Notes: a model not told the origin generated them from the letters alone. A DNA stretch of 64,000 nt from Rhizobium hidalgonense (GCF_002914525.1 NZ_LODW01000070.1:1-64000), one strand, 5' to 3'. Shown: positions 8,364 through 17,220, numbered from the stretch's first letter. Made by a program: numbers and translations.

Positions 8364-9143
8364 CTATCGCAACAGTCCCTGGCCGCCGTCGATCCAGATC
8401 GGCGTCCCGGTGATGTGTCGAGCTCGGTCGGAGGCGAGGAAGAGGATGGTTTCGGCGACATCCTCGCTCTTGCCTGCCTTGCCGCCGGCAATCGGGATAT
8501 CGCCTTCCGGCCAGATGACCGGAACCTCCGTCTCTTCGCGATGGCGGCTGTCGGTATTGGCGCCAATATTGGTCTCGATCTCACCCGGGCAGACGGCGTT
8601 GACGCGAATACCATGCCGGCCGAGTTCGAGGGCGAGCTGCTGGACCATGGCGACCTGGCCGGCCTTGGTTGCGGTGTAGGCAGTGGCGCCCGGCGTCGTG
8701 AATGTCCGGGTGCCGTTGATCGAGGAGACGACGACGATCGAGCCGCCATTCCTTTTCAGGTACGGGACGGTCAGATGCAAGGTCAGATAGGTGCCACGCA
8801 GATTGACGGCGATGGTCTTGTCCCATTCATCCGGCTTCAGATCATCGATCGGTGCCCAGACGCCGTTGATCCCCGCATTGGCAACAACGATATCGAGGCC
8901 GCCGAAGGTCTCTGTCAGCGCCTTCACCGCCGCTCGCATTTGCGCCTCGTCGCTGGTGTCGGCCATCAGCGCGATCGATTCGCCGCCCGCCGCTTTGATC
9001 TCTGCGCAAGTGCTTTCGACCTCGTCGGCAGTGCGGCTGAGTGCGGCGACCCTTGCTCCTTCGGCGGCGAGCCTGAGCGCCGCCGCCTTGCCGATGCCAG
9101 AACCGGCACCGGTCACCAATGCGATCTTTCCCTTCAGCTCCAT
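8364..9143 (-). CDS. SDR family oxidoreductase
   Basis: A 259-residue classical short-chain dehydrogenase. It shows TGAGSGIG near residue 11, NAG in VVANAGING, Ser in VVSSINGT and Tyr/Lys in YTATK, and ends with the usual WIDGGQG. The ATG at 9143 has AAGGAGA upstream, which is why the 45 upstream codons of the open frame are excluded. It lies 79 bases after the DoxX gene on the same strand and probably shares its transcript. Substrate unknown; sugar or 3-oxoacyl-type alcohols are both possible. Confidence 0.87.
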   Translation of the reverse strand: MELKGKIALVTGAGSGIGKAAALRLAAEGARVAALSRTADEVESTCAEIKAAGGESIALMADTSDEAQMRAAVKALTETFGGLDIVVANAGINGVWAPIDDLKPDEWDKTIAVNLRGTYLTLHLTVPYLKRNGGSIVVVSSINGTRTFTTPGATAYTATKAGQVAMVQQLALELGRHGIRVNAVCPGEIETNIGANTDSRHREETEVPVIWPEGDIPIAGGKAGKSEDVAETILFLASDRARHITGTPIWIDGGQGLLR

Positions 9144-9222
9144 GGGCGGGCTCTCCTTGCCGTTTACCGGTAAGCCAATGTTTTGCACGGCTCTTGGTTC
9201 CGGAAGGAGCGCGTCGGTGGCG

Positions 9223-9618
9223 CTATCGGAGAAGGCTATGTCGAAGCGCCCATTTCTCCGGCCCATGGACGGCGGCAAAGAGCAGGCCGGCGAGGAAGGT
9301 GAAGTGATCGATGAAGAAGCCGAACTCGGCCTGGTTCTGTTGCCAATGGGATGGTCCGTGGAAGGCGAAGGCGAGGAAGATCACGTAGATGCCTGCGAGC
9401 AGGCTGGCCTCGGTGAAGAAGGCGCCCGATATGAAGGCGAGCGCCAGGGCGATCTCGAAGAAGGCGGCGACCCAGGTCAGGAATGTCGCCATCGGAAAGC
9501 CGGCGGCGGTGATGTAGGCTGCCGTCGCGCCGATATCGGCGAATTTGAAGCCGGCGGCCATGAAGAAGACGAAACTGAAGATGATGCGGGCGACGATGAT
9601 TGCGATTGCTCTGGCCAT
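9223..9618 (-). CDS. DoxX-like family membrane protein
   Basis: A 131-residue, four-helix inner-membrane protein of the DoxX/DoxD-like group: hydrophobic segments near residues 3-25, 40-65, 67-90 and 105-125, with a short positively charged end. The start at 9618 has GAGGAGA upstream; the 17 codons before it in the open frame are dropped. Function in this family is poorly defined, with links to membrane redox processes. A second, distinct DoxX protein lies at 44534-44977. It is followed on the same strand by the SDR gene. Confidence 0.78.
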   Translation of the reverse strand: MARAIAIIVARIIFSFVFFMAAGFKFADIGATAAYITAAGFPMATFLTWVAAFFEIALALAFISGAFFTEASLLAGIYVIFLAFAFHGPSHWQQNQAEFGFFIDHFTFLAGLLFAAVHGPEKWALRHSLLR

Positions 9619-9682
9619 TCTGAAATCTCCTCTTTGAGCTTCCACTATGACGGACGGGACACGCGACATCCTACACGCGGAA

Positions 9683-9707
9683 AGAAAAAGGGCCGCTTGC
9701 GCGACCC
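9683..9707 (-). terminator. Rho-independent terminator after dgoD
   Basis: Read on the minus strand, GGGTCGC GCAA GCGGCCC forms a 7-pair stem (one G-T wobble) followed at once by TTTTTCTTT. It sits just downstream of the dgoD stop codon and should end the regulator-dgoD transcript. Confidence 0.8.
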
Positions 9708-9714
9708 TCCACTT

Positions 9715-10863
9715 TCACCACTCGGCGAAGCTGCCGTCGGCATGCCGCCAGATCGGGTTGCGCCAGCGATGGCCCTCCTTGGCGCGCTCGATGACGTAGG
9801 CTTCGTCGACCTCGATGCCGAGACCCGGCCCTTGCGGGATCGAGACGAAACCATCGGCATATTGGAATACCTCCTTGTTGGAGATGTAATCGAGGATATC
9901 GTTGCCCTTGTTGTAATGAATGCCGAGGCTCTGTTCCTGGATGAAGGCGTTATAGCTGACGGCATCGACCTGCAGGCAGGCGGCGAGCGCGATCGGTCCG
10001 AGCGGGCAATGCGGCGCCAGCGCCACGTCATAGGCCTCGGCCATCGCCGCGATCTTGCGGCATTCGGTGATGCCGCCGGCATGCGAAAGATCCGGCTGGA
10101 TGATGTCGACATAACCGTCCGAAAGCACCTGTTTGAAGTCCCAGCGCGAATAGAGCCGTTCGCCGAGCGCGATCGGTGTCGAAGTATGGTTGACGATATC
10201 GCGCAGCGCTTCCTTGTTTTCCGACAGCACTGGCTCCTCGATGAACATCAGCTTGTAGGGCTCGAGTTCCTTGGCGAGGACTTTCGCCATCGGCTTGTGC
10301 ACGCGGCCGTGAAAGTCGACGCCAATGCCGATATGCGGGCCAATCGCCTCACGGATTAGGGCGATTGTCTCGACCGCCTTTTCCACCTTCTCGTTGGTGT
10401 CGACGATCTGCATTTCCTCGCAGCCATTGAGCTTGATCGCCTTGAAGCCGCGGGTGACCACTTCCCTGGCATTATTGGCGACATCCGAAGGACGGTCGCC
10501 GCCGATCCAGGAATAGACCTTGATGCGGTCGCGCAGCTGGCCGCCGAGCAGGGAATGGATCGGCTGGCCCAGCGCCTTGCCCTTGATATCCCAGAGCGCC
10601 TGGTCGATGCCGGAGATCGCGCTCATATGGGCCGCACCACCCCGATAGAAGCCGCCGCGATACATCACCGTCCAGTGGTCCTCGATCAGGAAGGGATCCT
10701 TGCCGATCAGATAGTCTTCCAGTTCGTGGACCGCGGCCTCGACGGTGAGCGCCCGGCCTTCGACCACCGGTTCGCCCCAGCCGATGATGCCCTCGTCGGT
10801 CTCGATCTTCAAAAACAGCCAGCGCGGCGGCACGATATAGGTGGTGAGTTTGGTGATCTTCAT
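9715..10863 (-). CDS. dgoD: D-galactonate dehydratase
   Basis: A 382-residue enolase-superfamily enzyme that removes water from D-galactonate to give 2-keto-3-deoxygalactonate. All catalytic positions match the numbering I know for DgoD: Asp183 and His185 in GVDFHGR, Glu209 in FIEEP, Glu235 in ALGERL and His285 in APHCPLG. It is a cytoplasmic Mg-dependent enzyme. It starts 21 bases after the GntR-type regulator gene and is probably cotranscribed with it. With the divergent transporter, epimerase and dehydrogenase genes, it places a De Ley-Doudoroff galactose route here; the later KDPGal kinase and aldolase genes are not in the window. Confidence 0.93.
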   Translation of the reverse strand: MKITKLTTYIVPPRWLFLKIETDEGIIGWGEPVVEGRALTVEAAVHELEDYLIGKDPFLIEDHWTVMYRGGFYRGGAAHMSAISGIDQALWDIKGKALGQPIHSLLGGQLRDRIKVYSWIGGDRPSDVANNAREVVTRGFKAIKLNGCEEMQIVDTNEKVEKAVETIALIREAIGPHIGIGVDFHGRVHKPMAKVLAKELEPYKLMFIEEPVLSENKEALRDIVNHTSTPIALGERLYSRWDFKQVLSDGYVDIIQPDLSHAGGITECRKIAAMAEAYDVALAPHCPLGPIALAACLQVDAVSYNAFIQEQSLGIHYNKGNDILDYISNKEVFQYADGFVSIPQGPGLGIEVDEAYVIERAKEGHRWRNPIWRHADGSFAEW

Positions 10864-10884
10864 CGCTGTTCTTTCAGTGATCCA

Positions 10885-11685
10885 TCATTTCGTTCGGCCG
10901 ATCGCCTTTTCAGCGGCAGCAAGGTCGCGCACCGCAAGATCAAGCATGCGGTTGGCGCATTCGCGGGCGCCAGCCTTGTCGCGCATGCGCAGGGCCTCGA
11001 CCAACTGGCCATGAACGAGTACCGCATCCTCGCGGTTTTCGACGCCGATGTTGGAGGCGTGCAGCGCATATTTCAGCGCTGCGTGAATGGCGCTCGACAG
11101 GCGGCGGAAGACCTGGTTGTGGCTGGCGGTGAGCAGCACCGCGTGGAACAAGACGTCGGCATCGGTGAAACTTTCCGGATCGCCGGCGCTGTCGCGCATC
11201 TGCCGCCAGGCCTTGTCGAGATCGGCGATCTCCTGGGCGCTGGCGCGCTCGGCGGCGTATTCGGCCGCAGCCGGCTCGATCGTGCGGCGGGCTTCGAGAA
11301 TGCAGCCGAGCAGGTCGAAATCCTTGATATAGGGACCCATCCATTCCAGCACATCGGCATCCAGGATATTCCAGTCGTCCTTGTCGCAGACGGTGGTTCC
11401 GACCCGCGGTTTACCGCGGACAAGGCCCTTTGATTCCAGCACTTTCAGCGATTCGCGAATAACAGTGCGGCTGACACCGTAAAGTTCGCAGAGATCATTC
11501 TCGCGGGGTAGCGGCGAGCCCGAGGGATAGCGGTCCGCACAGATGTCCTCGGCGATTGCAGCCGTGACGTTGCGGCGGACGCGTGGGCGCCGCTCGATGT
11601 CGGGGCTTGCTGCCCCGCTCTGTGGCTCGATTGTTTCCAACTCACCTCTCCGCTCTATTTCCGGCGCCAGGCAATCGAATCTCAT
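10885..11685 (-). CDS. GntR family (FadR subgroup, FCD domain) transcriptional regulator
   Basis: A winged-helix regulator of about 266 residues. The GntR helix-turn-helix is seen in LPRENDLCELYGVSRTVIRE followed by SLKVLESKGLV, and the C-terminal half is the all-helical FCD metabolite-binding domain with metal-type histidines (LFHAVLLTASHNQ, VLVHGQLVEAL). The start is uncertain: an ATG at 11685 or one at 11754 within the open frame; the latter lies inside the palindromic operator candidate and has no ribosome site. Gene order (regulator then dgoD, divergent from araF) suggests it represses both transcripts in response to galactonate or a derivative. Confidence 0.87.
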   Translation of the reverse strand: MRFDCLAPEIERRGELETIEPQSGAASPDIERRPRVRRNVTAAIAEDICADRYPSGSPLPRENDLCELYGVSRTVIRESLKVLESKGLVRGKPRVGTTVCDKDDWNILDADVLEWMGPYIKDFDLLGCILEARRTIEPAAAEYAAERASAQEIADLDKAWRQMRDSAGDPESFTDADVLFHAVLLTASHNQVFRRLSSAIHAALKYALHASNIGVENREDAVLVHGQLVEALRMRDKAGARECANRMLDLAVRDLAAAEKAIGRTK

Positions 11686-11745
11686 TATCCGAATTCGGTT
11701 CGCTTTGCGACGTTCCTCCCGGGCTCGTCGATATCCTATTATTCT

Positions 11746-11782
11746 AATCATCATACATTGGCAATTGACTGGTATGATGATT
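11746..11782. promoter_or_regulatory. Candidate operator in the dgo/ara divergent region
   Basis: AATCATCATAC and GTATGATGATT form a perfect 11-base inverted repeat with a 15-base spacer. The spacer contains TTGACT (11765-11770), which with CATAAT at 11786-11791 could be the araF promoter, although the 15-base spacing is short. The position between the two divergent transcripts fits control by the FCD-type regulator. Confidence 0.55.
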
Positions 11783-11850
11783 TGTCATAATTCAGTGGAT
11801 GCTGCCTGGGAGGCAGCTGCTCGATTTTTAGAGTTTAGGGAGAGAGAGAT

Positions 11851-12834
11851 ATGCGCTTGTTCAAAGCAGCCATCCTGGCTGGCACTTTTGCCATTCTGGC
11901 AGCCGGCTCCGCATTTTCCGCAGACGTCAAGATAGGGTTCATCGTCAAGCAGCCCGAAGAACCATGGTTCCAGGACGAATGGAAATTCGCCGACCAGGCC
12001 GCCAAGGAAAAAGGCTTCACCGTCGTCAAGATCGGCGCCGAAGACGGCGAGAAGGTCCAGTCGGCGATCGACAATCTCGGCGCCCAGGGTGCGCAGGGCT
12101 TCATCATCTGCACGCCCGACGTCAAGCTCGGTCCCGGCATCGTCGCCAAGGCCGAAGCCAACCAGCTGAAGCTGATGACGGTCGACGACCGTCTGGTCAG
12201 CGCCGACGGCAAGCCGCTGGAAGACGTGCCGCATATGGGGATCTCGGCCACCAAGATCGGCGAGACCGTCGGCCAGGCGATCGTCGACGAGATCAAGAAG
12301 CGCGGCTGGGACATGAAGAATGTCGGCGCGGTCCGCATCTCCTACGACCAGCTGCCGACTGCCGTCGACCGTGTCGAAGGTGCGATCTCGGTGCTGAAGT
12401 CGGCCGGCTTCCCGGCCGAAAACATCTATGATGCGCCGCAGGCGAAAACCGATACGGAAGCTGCGCTCAACGCGGCAACCACCGTTCTCAACAAACATGC
12501 GGACGTGAAATACTGGGTTGCCTTCGGCCTCAACGACGAGGCCGTTCTCGGCGCCGTCCGCGCATCGGAATCCGTCGGCATACCAGCGGCCAACGTCATC
12601 GGCGTCGGCATCGGCGGTGCTGAATCGGCGATTAACGAGTTCAAGAAGCCGGCGGCGACGGGCTTCTTCGGTACGGTCATCATCTCGCCGAAGCGTCACG
12701 GCTACGAGACGGCACTCAACATGTACGACTGGATCGCCAACAACAAGGAGCCGGCAAAACTGACGTTGACCTCCGGTTCGCTGGCCTTGCGGGGTGATTA
12801 CGAGAAGGTCCGCAAGGATCTTGGCATCGAATGA
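11851..12834 (+). CDS. araF: Periplasmic L-arabinose/D-galactose-binding protein
   Basis: A 327-residue solute-binding protein of the PBP type 1 sugar family, with a signal peptide cut near AFSA/DVK (residue 24). The sequence closely follows the AraF I remember from E. coli: FIVKQPEEPWFQDEWKFAD, GFIICTPD, ATKIGE, KKRGWD, and the later GFFGTVIISP block. AraF-type proteins bind L-arabinose and also D-galactose and D-fucose, so the dgoD neighbour favours galactose use here. The ribosome site GGGAGAG precedes the ATG. It heads the araFGH-galM-SDR operon, and a strong hairpin follows it. Confidence 0.9.
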   Translation: MRLFKAAILAGTFAILAAGSAFSADVKIGFIVKQPEEPWFQDEWKFADQAAKEKGFTVVKIGAEDGEKVQSAIDNLGAQGAQGFIICTPDVKLGPGIVAKAEANQLKLMTVDDRLVSADGKPLEDVPHMGISATKIGETVGQAIVDEIKKRGWDMKNVGAVRISYDQLPTAVDRVEGAISVLKSAGFPAENIYDAPQAKTDTEAALNAATTVLNKHADVKYWVAFGLNDEAVLGAVRASESVGIPAANVIGVGIGGAESAINEFKKPAATGFFGTVIISPKRHGYETALNMYDWIANNKEPAKLTLTSGSLALRGDYEKVRKDLGIE

Positions 12835-12857
12835 TCATCCTCCCAGGATGATCTATG

Positions 12858-12878
12858 CCCGGCGGCCACGCCGCCGGG
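12858..12878 (+). repeat. Hairpin after araF
   Basis: CCCGGCGGC and GCCGCCGGG form a perfect 9-pair stem with a three-base CAC loop in the 64-base gap between araF and araG. No T-run follows. Such stems commonly protect the binding-protein part of the message so that more binding protein than transporter is made; this role is inferred from the position. Confidence 0.65.
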
Positions 12879-12898
12879 TCCTTCTCGACGGAGCGACG

Positions 12899-14404
12899 AT
12901 GGCCTTCCTCGAATTCAACGATATCTCCAAGGGTTATCCCGGCGTGCAGGCGCTGGCGAATGTCTCCTTCAGGATTGAGAAGGGCGCCGTCCACGGGCTG
13001 ATGGGCGAAAACGGCGCCGGCAAATCGACGCTGATCCGTGTCCTATCCGGCGATCAGGCCGCCGATGACGGCCGTATCCTGATTGACGGCGAGGAGCAGA
13101 AATACGGGTCGGTTCGCGATGCCTTCCATGCGGGGGTCATCGTCATCCACCAGGAACTGCAGCTCGTTCCCGAGTTGACGGTCGCCGAAAATCTCTGGCT
13201 CGGACGTTTCCCGGCCAAGGGCGGCGTCATCCATTCGAAGACGCTGATCGAGACGGTGCGGGGGAAGCTCGAAGAGATCGGCATCGATGTCGATCCCTCG
13301 GCCAAGGTCGCCTCGCTTTCGATCGGGGCGCGGCAGATGGTCGAGATCGCCAAGGCGGTCATGCTCGATGCACGGGTGATCGCGTTGGACGAACCGACCT
13401 CGTCGCTGTCGTCGCGCGAAAGCGAAATCCTGTTTTCACTCATCGACAGGCTGAAGGCGAAGGGAACGGTCATTCTCTACGTCTCGCATCGCCTCGACGA
13501 GATTTTTCGGCTTTGCGACAGCCTGACGGTGCTGCGCGACGGCAAGCTTGCCGCCCACCATCCCGACATTGCTGAAACGACGCGCGAGCAGATCATCTCG
13601 GAAATGGTCGGACGCGAGATCAGCAATGTCTGGGGCTGGCGCGAACGTTCGCTCGGCGACATCAGGCTGGAGGTCCAGGGCCTGTCCGGCTCACGGCTGC
13701 GCAATCCGATCAGCTTTTCCGTGCGCCAGGGTGAGATCCTCGGCTTCTTCGGCCTGATCGGCGCCGGCCGCAGCGAGATGGCGCGGTTACTTTACGGCGC
13801 CGATACCAGACATCAAGGTCAGGTCACGATCGACGGCGTCGTCGTTTCCCCGAACAATCCGAAGGCGGCGATCAATGCCGGCATGGTGCTCTGCCCCGAG
13901 GACCGCAAATTCGACGGCATCGTTCAGGGCCGGTCGATCGAAGAGAATATCGCGATTTCGTCGCGCCGGCACTTCTCGCCTTTCGGTATTCTGAGCCCGA
14001 GACAAGAGGCGGCGCTGGCGGATCGGTTCATTGCCCGGCTTCGGGTGCGGACGCCGTCGCGCAAGCAGGACATCATCAATCTCTCCGGCGGCAACCAGCA
14101 GAAGGTCATTCTCGGCCGCTGGCTCTCCGAGCAGGGCATCAAGGTCCTCGTCATCGACGAGCCGACGCGCGGCATCGATGTCGGGGCGAAATCGGAAATC
14201 TACGAAATCCTCTACGAGCTGGCGGCCGGCGGCATGGCAATCGTGGTGATATCAAGCGAACTGCCCGAGGTCATGGGCATCTCCGATCGCATCATGGTGA
14301 TGTGTCAGGGCAGGGTGGCGGCCAATGTCGCCCGTCCGGATTTCGACGAGCGCGCCATCCTGACGGCAGCGCTCCCCGACAAGAATGCCGCAGGCACCAT
14401 TTAG
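12899..14404 (+). CDS. araG: Sugar ABC transporter ATPase with two nucleotide-binding domains
   Basis: A 501-residue tandem ATPase of the AraG/MglA/RbsA type energising the AraFH importer. The first half has an intact Walker A (GENGAGKST, 36-44), LSIGARQM in place of LSGGQ and DEPTSSL. The second half has the degenerate Walker A usual in this family (GLIGAGRSE), LSGGNQQK and DEPTRGID. The ATG at 12899 has GACGGAG upstream; the open frame reaches back over the end of araF. It is followed 17 bases later by the permease gene. Confidence 0.9.
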   Translation: MAFLEFNDISKGYPGVQALANVSFRIEKGAVHGLMGENGAGKSTLIRVLSGDQAADDGRILIDGEEQKYGSVRDAFHAGVIVIHQELQLVPELTVAENLWLGRFPAKGGVIHSKTLIETVRGKLEEIGIDVDPSAKVASLSIGARQMVEIAKAVMLDARVIALDEPTSSLSSRESEILFSLIDRLKAKGTVILYVSHRLDEIFRLCDSLTVLRDGKLAAHHPDIAETTREQIISEMVGREISNVWGWRERSLGDIRLEVQGLSGSRLRNPISFSVRQGEILGFFGLIGAGRSEMARLLYGADTRHQGQVTIDGVVVSPNNPKAAINAGMVLCPEDRKFDGIVQGRSIEENIAISSRRHFSPFGILSPRQEAALADRFIARLRVRTPSRKQDIINLSGGNQQKVILGRWLSEQGIKVLVIDEPTRGIDVGAKSEIYEILYELAAGGMAIVVISSELPEVMGISDRIMVMCQGRVAANVARPDFDERAILTAALPDKNAAGTI

Positions 14405-14421
14405 GACCAGGAATACAAGCG

Positions 14422-15372
14422 ATGAATTCGTTGAAAAAAATCCTTCTCGGCGAACAGGGGCTGGTGGTGATCTTCGCCGCCGCTTTCGTGATCGTCTCGC
14501 TCTGCGTTCCGAATTTTCTGACCGAGCGCAACATGCTGGGGCTTTTGCAATCGGTCGTGACGATCGGCATCGTCGCTTGCACGATGATGTTCTGCCTGGC
14601 CTCGCGCGATTTCGACCTTTCGGTTGGCTCGATCGTCGCCTTCTCCGGCATGATCGCGGTGATGGTCTCGAATGCCACCGGCTCCATTCCCGTCGGGCTT
14701 ATCGCCGCCCTGCTTTGCGGCGCCGTGGTCGGCTTCGTCAACGGCATCGTCATCGCCCGGTTCCGGATCAATGCGCTGATCACCACGCTGGCCACCATGC
14801 AGATCGTGCGCGGGCTGGCGCTGATCGCCTCGGACGGCCGCGCCGTCGGCATCAACGATCCCGCCTTCTACCAGCTTGCCCTGTCGCGCTTCCTGACCGT
14901 GCCGACGCCGATCTGGATCATGCTGATGCTTTTTCTGCTCTTCGGTTTCGTGCTCAATCGCACCGTCTTCGGCAAAAATACGCTGGCGATCGGCGGCAAT
15001 CCCGAGGCCTCGCGGCTTGCGGGCGTCAATGTCGTCAATATGCGCATCTGGATCTTTGCGCTGCAGGGGCTCGTCTGCGGCATTGCCGGTATCCTGCTCG
15101 CCTCGCGCATAACCTCCGGCCAGCCGAATGCGGCGACGGGGCTGGAGCTGTCGGTCATTTCGGCCTGCGTTCTCGGCGGCGTTTCGCTGGCCGGCGGCCG
15201 GGCGGCGATGAGCGGCGTCATCGTCGGGGTGCTGATCATGGGCATTGCCGAAAACGTTATGAATCTGCTGAATATCCAGGCATTCTATCAGTATGTCGTG
15301 CGCGGCCTGATCCTGCTGGTCGCCGTGCTGCTCGACAATTTGAGATCTTCGGCTGCGGGACGACGTGGATGA
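14422..15372 (+). CDS. araH: Sugar ABC transporter permease
   Basis: A 316-residue inner-membrane permease of the AraH/RbsC family, with about eight to ten hydrophobic segments, including VIFAAAFVIVSLCV near the start and the conserved middle part with TTLATMQIVRGLALI and GGNPEASRLAG. It forms the membrane channel for AraF-delivered sugar, probably as a homodimer. Its TGA overlaps the ATG of the epimerase gene (ATGA), which indicates coupled translation. Confidence 0.89.
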   Translation: MNSLKKILLGEQGLVVIFAAAFVIVSLCVPNFLTERNMLGLLQSVVTIGIVACTMMFCLASRDFDLSVGSIVAFSGMIAVMVSNATGSIPVGLIAALLCGAVVGFVNGIVIARFRINALITTLATMQIVRGLALIASDGRAVGINDPAFYQLALSRFLTVPTPIWIMLMLFLLFGFVLNRTVFGKNTLAIGGNPEASRLAGVNVVNMRIWIFALQGLVCGIAGILLASRITSGQPNAATGLELSVISACVLGGVSLAGGRAAMSGVIVGVLIMGIAENVMNLLNIQAFYQYVVRGLILLVAVLLDNLRSSAAGRRG

Positions 15373-16256
15373 ACCAAGAACGAGCCGGGAGCGACATCGA
15401 ACTCAGGCACGGCGATCTCGCCGTTCGGGTCAGCCGTCGGGGTGCGGCGCTCGCTGCCGCGAGCTATCGGAAGACGCCCTTTCTCGTGGCCGCCGGGGGG
15501 CCGGATGGAACGATGGCGAATTTTGCGATGGTGCCGTTCGGCAATCGCGTGGAAGGCAACGCCATGTCCTTTGCCGGACGCGACTATGCCTTCCAGCCGA
15601 ATACCTCAGATCCGCTCTATCGGCACGGCGACGGCTGGCTCGGCCTCTGGCAGCTTGAAGACTTCAGCGCGGAGCATGCGCAGTTCTGCTTTTCCCGCAG
15701 CGCCGACAAGGTTTCACCCTATGCCTATCTGACCCGGCAGGAGATCCGTCTCGCCGGCGACGCGCTGGTGCTGACGCTTTCCGTGGAAAACCGGGGCGAA
15801 ACCGCTCTTCCCTTTGGATTGGGCCAGCATCCCTTCTTTGCGCGAACGCCGAAGACGCGACTGACGATTGCGGCCGATCGATATTGGAACGAACGACCGG
15901 ACCACCTCCCTGATATGCCCGGCCCTGTGCCCGGCGATTTCGATTTCAGGTCCGGCAAACTGTTGCCGCAGACATGGATGAACAATGCCTTCGAGGGTTG
16001 GAATGGGCGGGCGGCGATCGCCTGGCCGGAACTCGGAATTCAGGCGGCGCTGGAAGCCGACGGTGCGCTCGATCGTTTCATGCTCTATATGCCGGTCGAC
16101 CGGAGCGACTTCTTCTGCCTCGAGCCGATGAGCCACCTGCCGAACGGCCATCATTTGCCTGATTTCGGGGGCCTGAAGCCGCTTGCGCCGGGTGACGTGC
16201 TTGCCGGCAAGGTCACAATCCTGATGTCGGCGCTGCCGACGCAACCGGAGGGGTGA
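15369..16256 (+). CDS. Aldose 1-epimerase (mutarotase) family protein
   Basis: A 295-residue GalM-like protein that would interconvert alpha and beta anomers of the incoming sugar before oxidation. The fold features are recognisable: FGNRVEG, LYRHGDGWLG with the catalytic-type His, GLGQHPFF with a second His, and FCLEPMSH with the Glu that removes the anomeric proton. The ATG overlaps the araH stop codon. The much longer open frame that includes this gene and extends left over araH is a shadow. The next gene, an SDR, begins three bases after its stop, so both belong to the same operon. Confidence 0.85.
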   Translation: MNQERAGSDIELRHGDLAVRVSRRGAALAAASYRKTPFLVAAGGPDGTMANFAMVPFGNRVEGNAMSFAGRDYAFQPNTSDPLYRHGDGWLGLWQLEDFSAEHAQFCFSRSADKVSPYAYLTRQEIRLAGDALVLTLSVENRGETALPFGLGQHPFFARTPKTRLTIAADRYWNERPDHLPDMPGPVPGDFDFRSGKLLPQTWMNNAFEGWNGRAAIAWPELGIQAALEADGALDRFMLYMPVDRSDFFCLEPMSHLPNGHHLPDFGGLKPLAPGDVLAGKVTILMSALPTQPEG

Positions 16257-16259
16257 AAG

Positions 16260-17039
16260 ATGGGCAACCGCCTGCAGGGCAAGAACATCCTGATCACTGG
16301 CGCTGCGCAGGGTATCGGCCTGGCGATCGCGGAGGCCTTCCTGCGGGAAAATGCCGCTATCTTTCTCATCGACCGCGACGGCGTGCTGCTGGCGGAGGCG
16401 GCGAAAAAACTTGAGAGCAGCGGCGGACGGCTCGGTTATCTGCCGGCCGATATTACCGATGCCGGAACGATCACCACGGCGGTCGCGCGAGCCAGCAAAG
16501 AGATCGGAGAGCTGAACGCGCTCGTCAACAATGCCGGGGTCAATGTCTTTGCCGAGCCGCTCGAGACGACGGATGACGAATGGCATCGTTGCTTCGACAT
16601 CAATCTCAAAGGTGCGTGGAACTGCTGCAAGGCGGTGCTGCCCGGCTTGATCGGGCAGGGCGGCGGCGTCATCCTCAACGTCGCCTCGACGCATGCCTTC
16701 ACCATCATTCCGCACACCTTTCCCTATCCGCTGGCAAAACATGCGCTGCTCGGGATGACGAAATCCCTTGGTCTCGAATATGCGGCCAGCAATATTCGGG
16801 TGAACGCATTGGCGCCGGGCTATGTCTCGACACAGAAGGTGATCGATTACTGGAACAGCTTTCCCGATCCGGAGGCGGCCAAAGCCGAGACGATGAGGCT
16901 GCATCCCGGCGGGCGCATCGCTACGCCGGAGGAGATCGCCATGGCGGCCGTCTTCATGATCTCCGACGAGTGCCCGTTCATGAATGCCACCTGCCTGACG
17001 ATCGACGGCGGTCTCGGCGTGCTGCAGCATCCCGTCTGA
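16260..17039 (+). CDS. SDR family sugar dehydrogenase (probable galactose/arabinose 1-dehydrogenase)
   Basis: A 259-residue classical SDR with TGAAQGIG near residue 13, NNAG in LVNNAGVN, Ser in NVAST and Tyr/Lys in YPLAK, ending in TIDGGLG. It is the last gene of the araFGH-epimerase operon. In the oxidative (De Ley-Doudoroff) route the step between the mutarotase and DgoD is sugar 1-dehydrogenation to the lactone, and this enzyme is the obvious candidate; that role is inferred from context, since SDR substrate cannot be read from the sequence. Confidence 0.85.
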   Translation: MGNRLQGKNILITGAAQGIGLAIAEAFLRENAAIFLIDRDGVLLAEAAKKLESSGGRLGYLPADITDAGTITTAVARASKEIGELNALVNNAGVNVFAEPLETTDDEWHRCFDINLKGAWNCCKAVLPGLIGQGGGVILNVASTHAFTIIPHTFPYPLAKHALLGMTKSLGLEYAASNIRVNALAPGYVSTQKVIDYWNSFPDPEAAKAETMRLHPGGRIATPEEIAMAAVFMISDECPFMNATCLTIDGGLGVLQHPV

Positions 17040-17144
17040 AGAGACGCGGATTACAGCAGATTTTTACAAGCCTGTCGTCTTCTCGGGATAGAGCATTATA
17101 TTGCCCATCGGGGGAGCTGTCGCATCCCCCGTAGGTATCTCGTT

Positions 17145-17192
17145 AGAGCATGATGTTGGCCGAAAACCGCTCGCATTTTTCGGCATCGTGCT
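17145..17192. repeat. Half copy of a RIME1-type Rhizobium palindromic element
   Basis: AGAGCATGATG, then CCGAAAACCGCTC and TTTTCGGCATC, match the second palindrome of the complete element at 57089-57203, with several substitutions. The first palindrome (TAGAACAGGAT arms) is absent here. It lies in the 181-base gap before the OsmC gene. Confidence 0.7.
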
Positions 17193-17220
17193 GAAAGCCC
17201 AATCGAAACAGGAGGACGGC

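Noticed and set aside
14385..15368. N-terminal extension of the epimerase frame over araH
   Set aside because: The extension overlaps all of araH; the real ATG overlaps the araH stop and the protein then matches aldose epimerases from its first residues.
15901..16256. Further genes hidden in the opposite strand of the epimerase and SDR
   Set aside because: The open frames found there have shadow composition and no ribosome sites.
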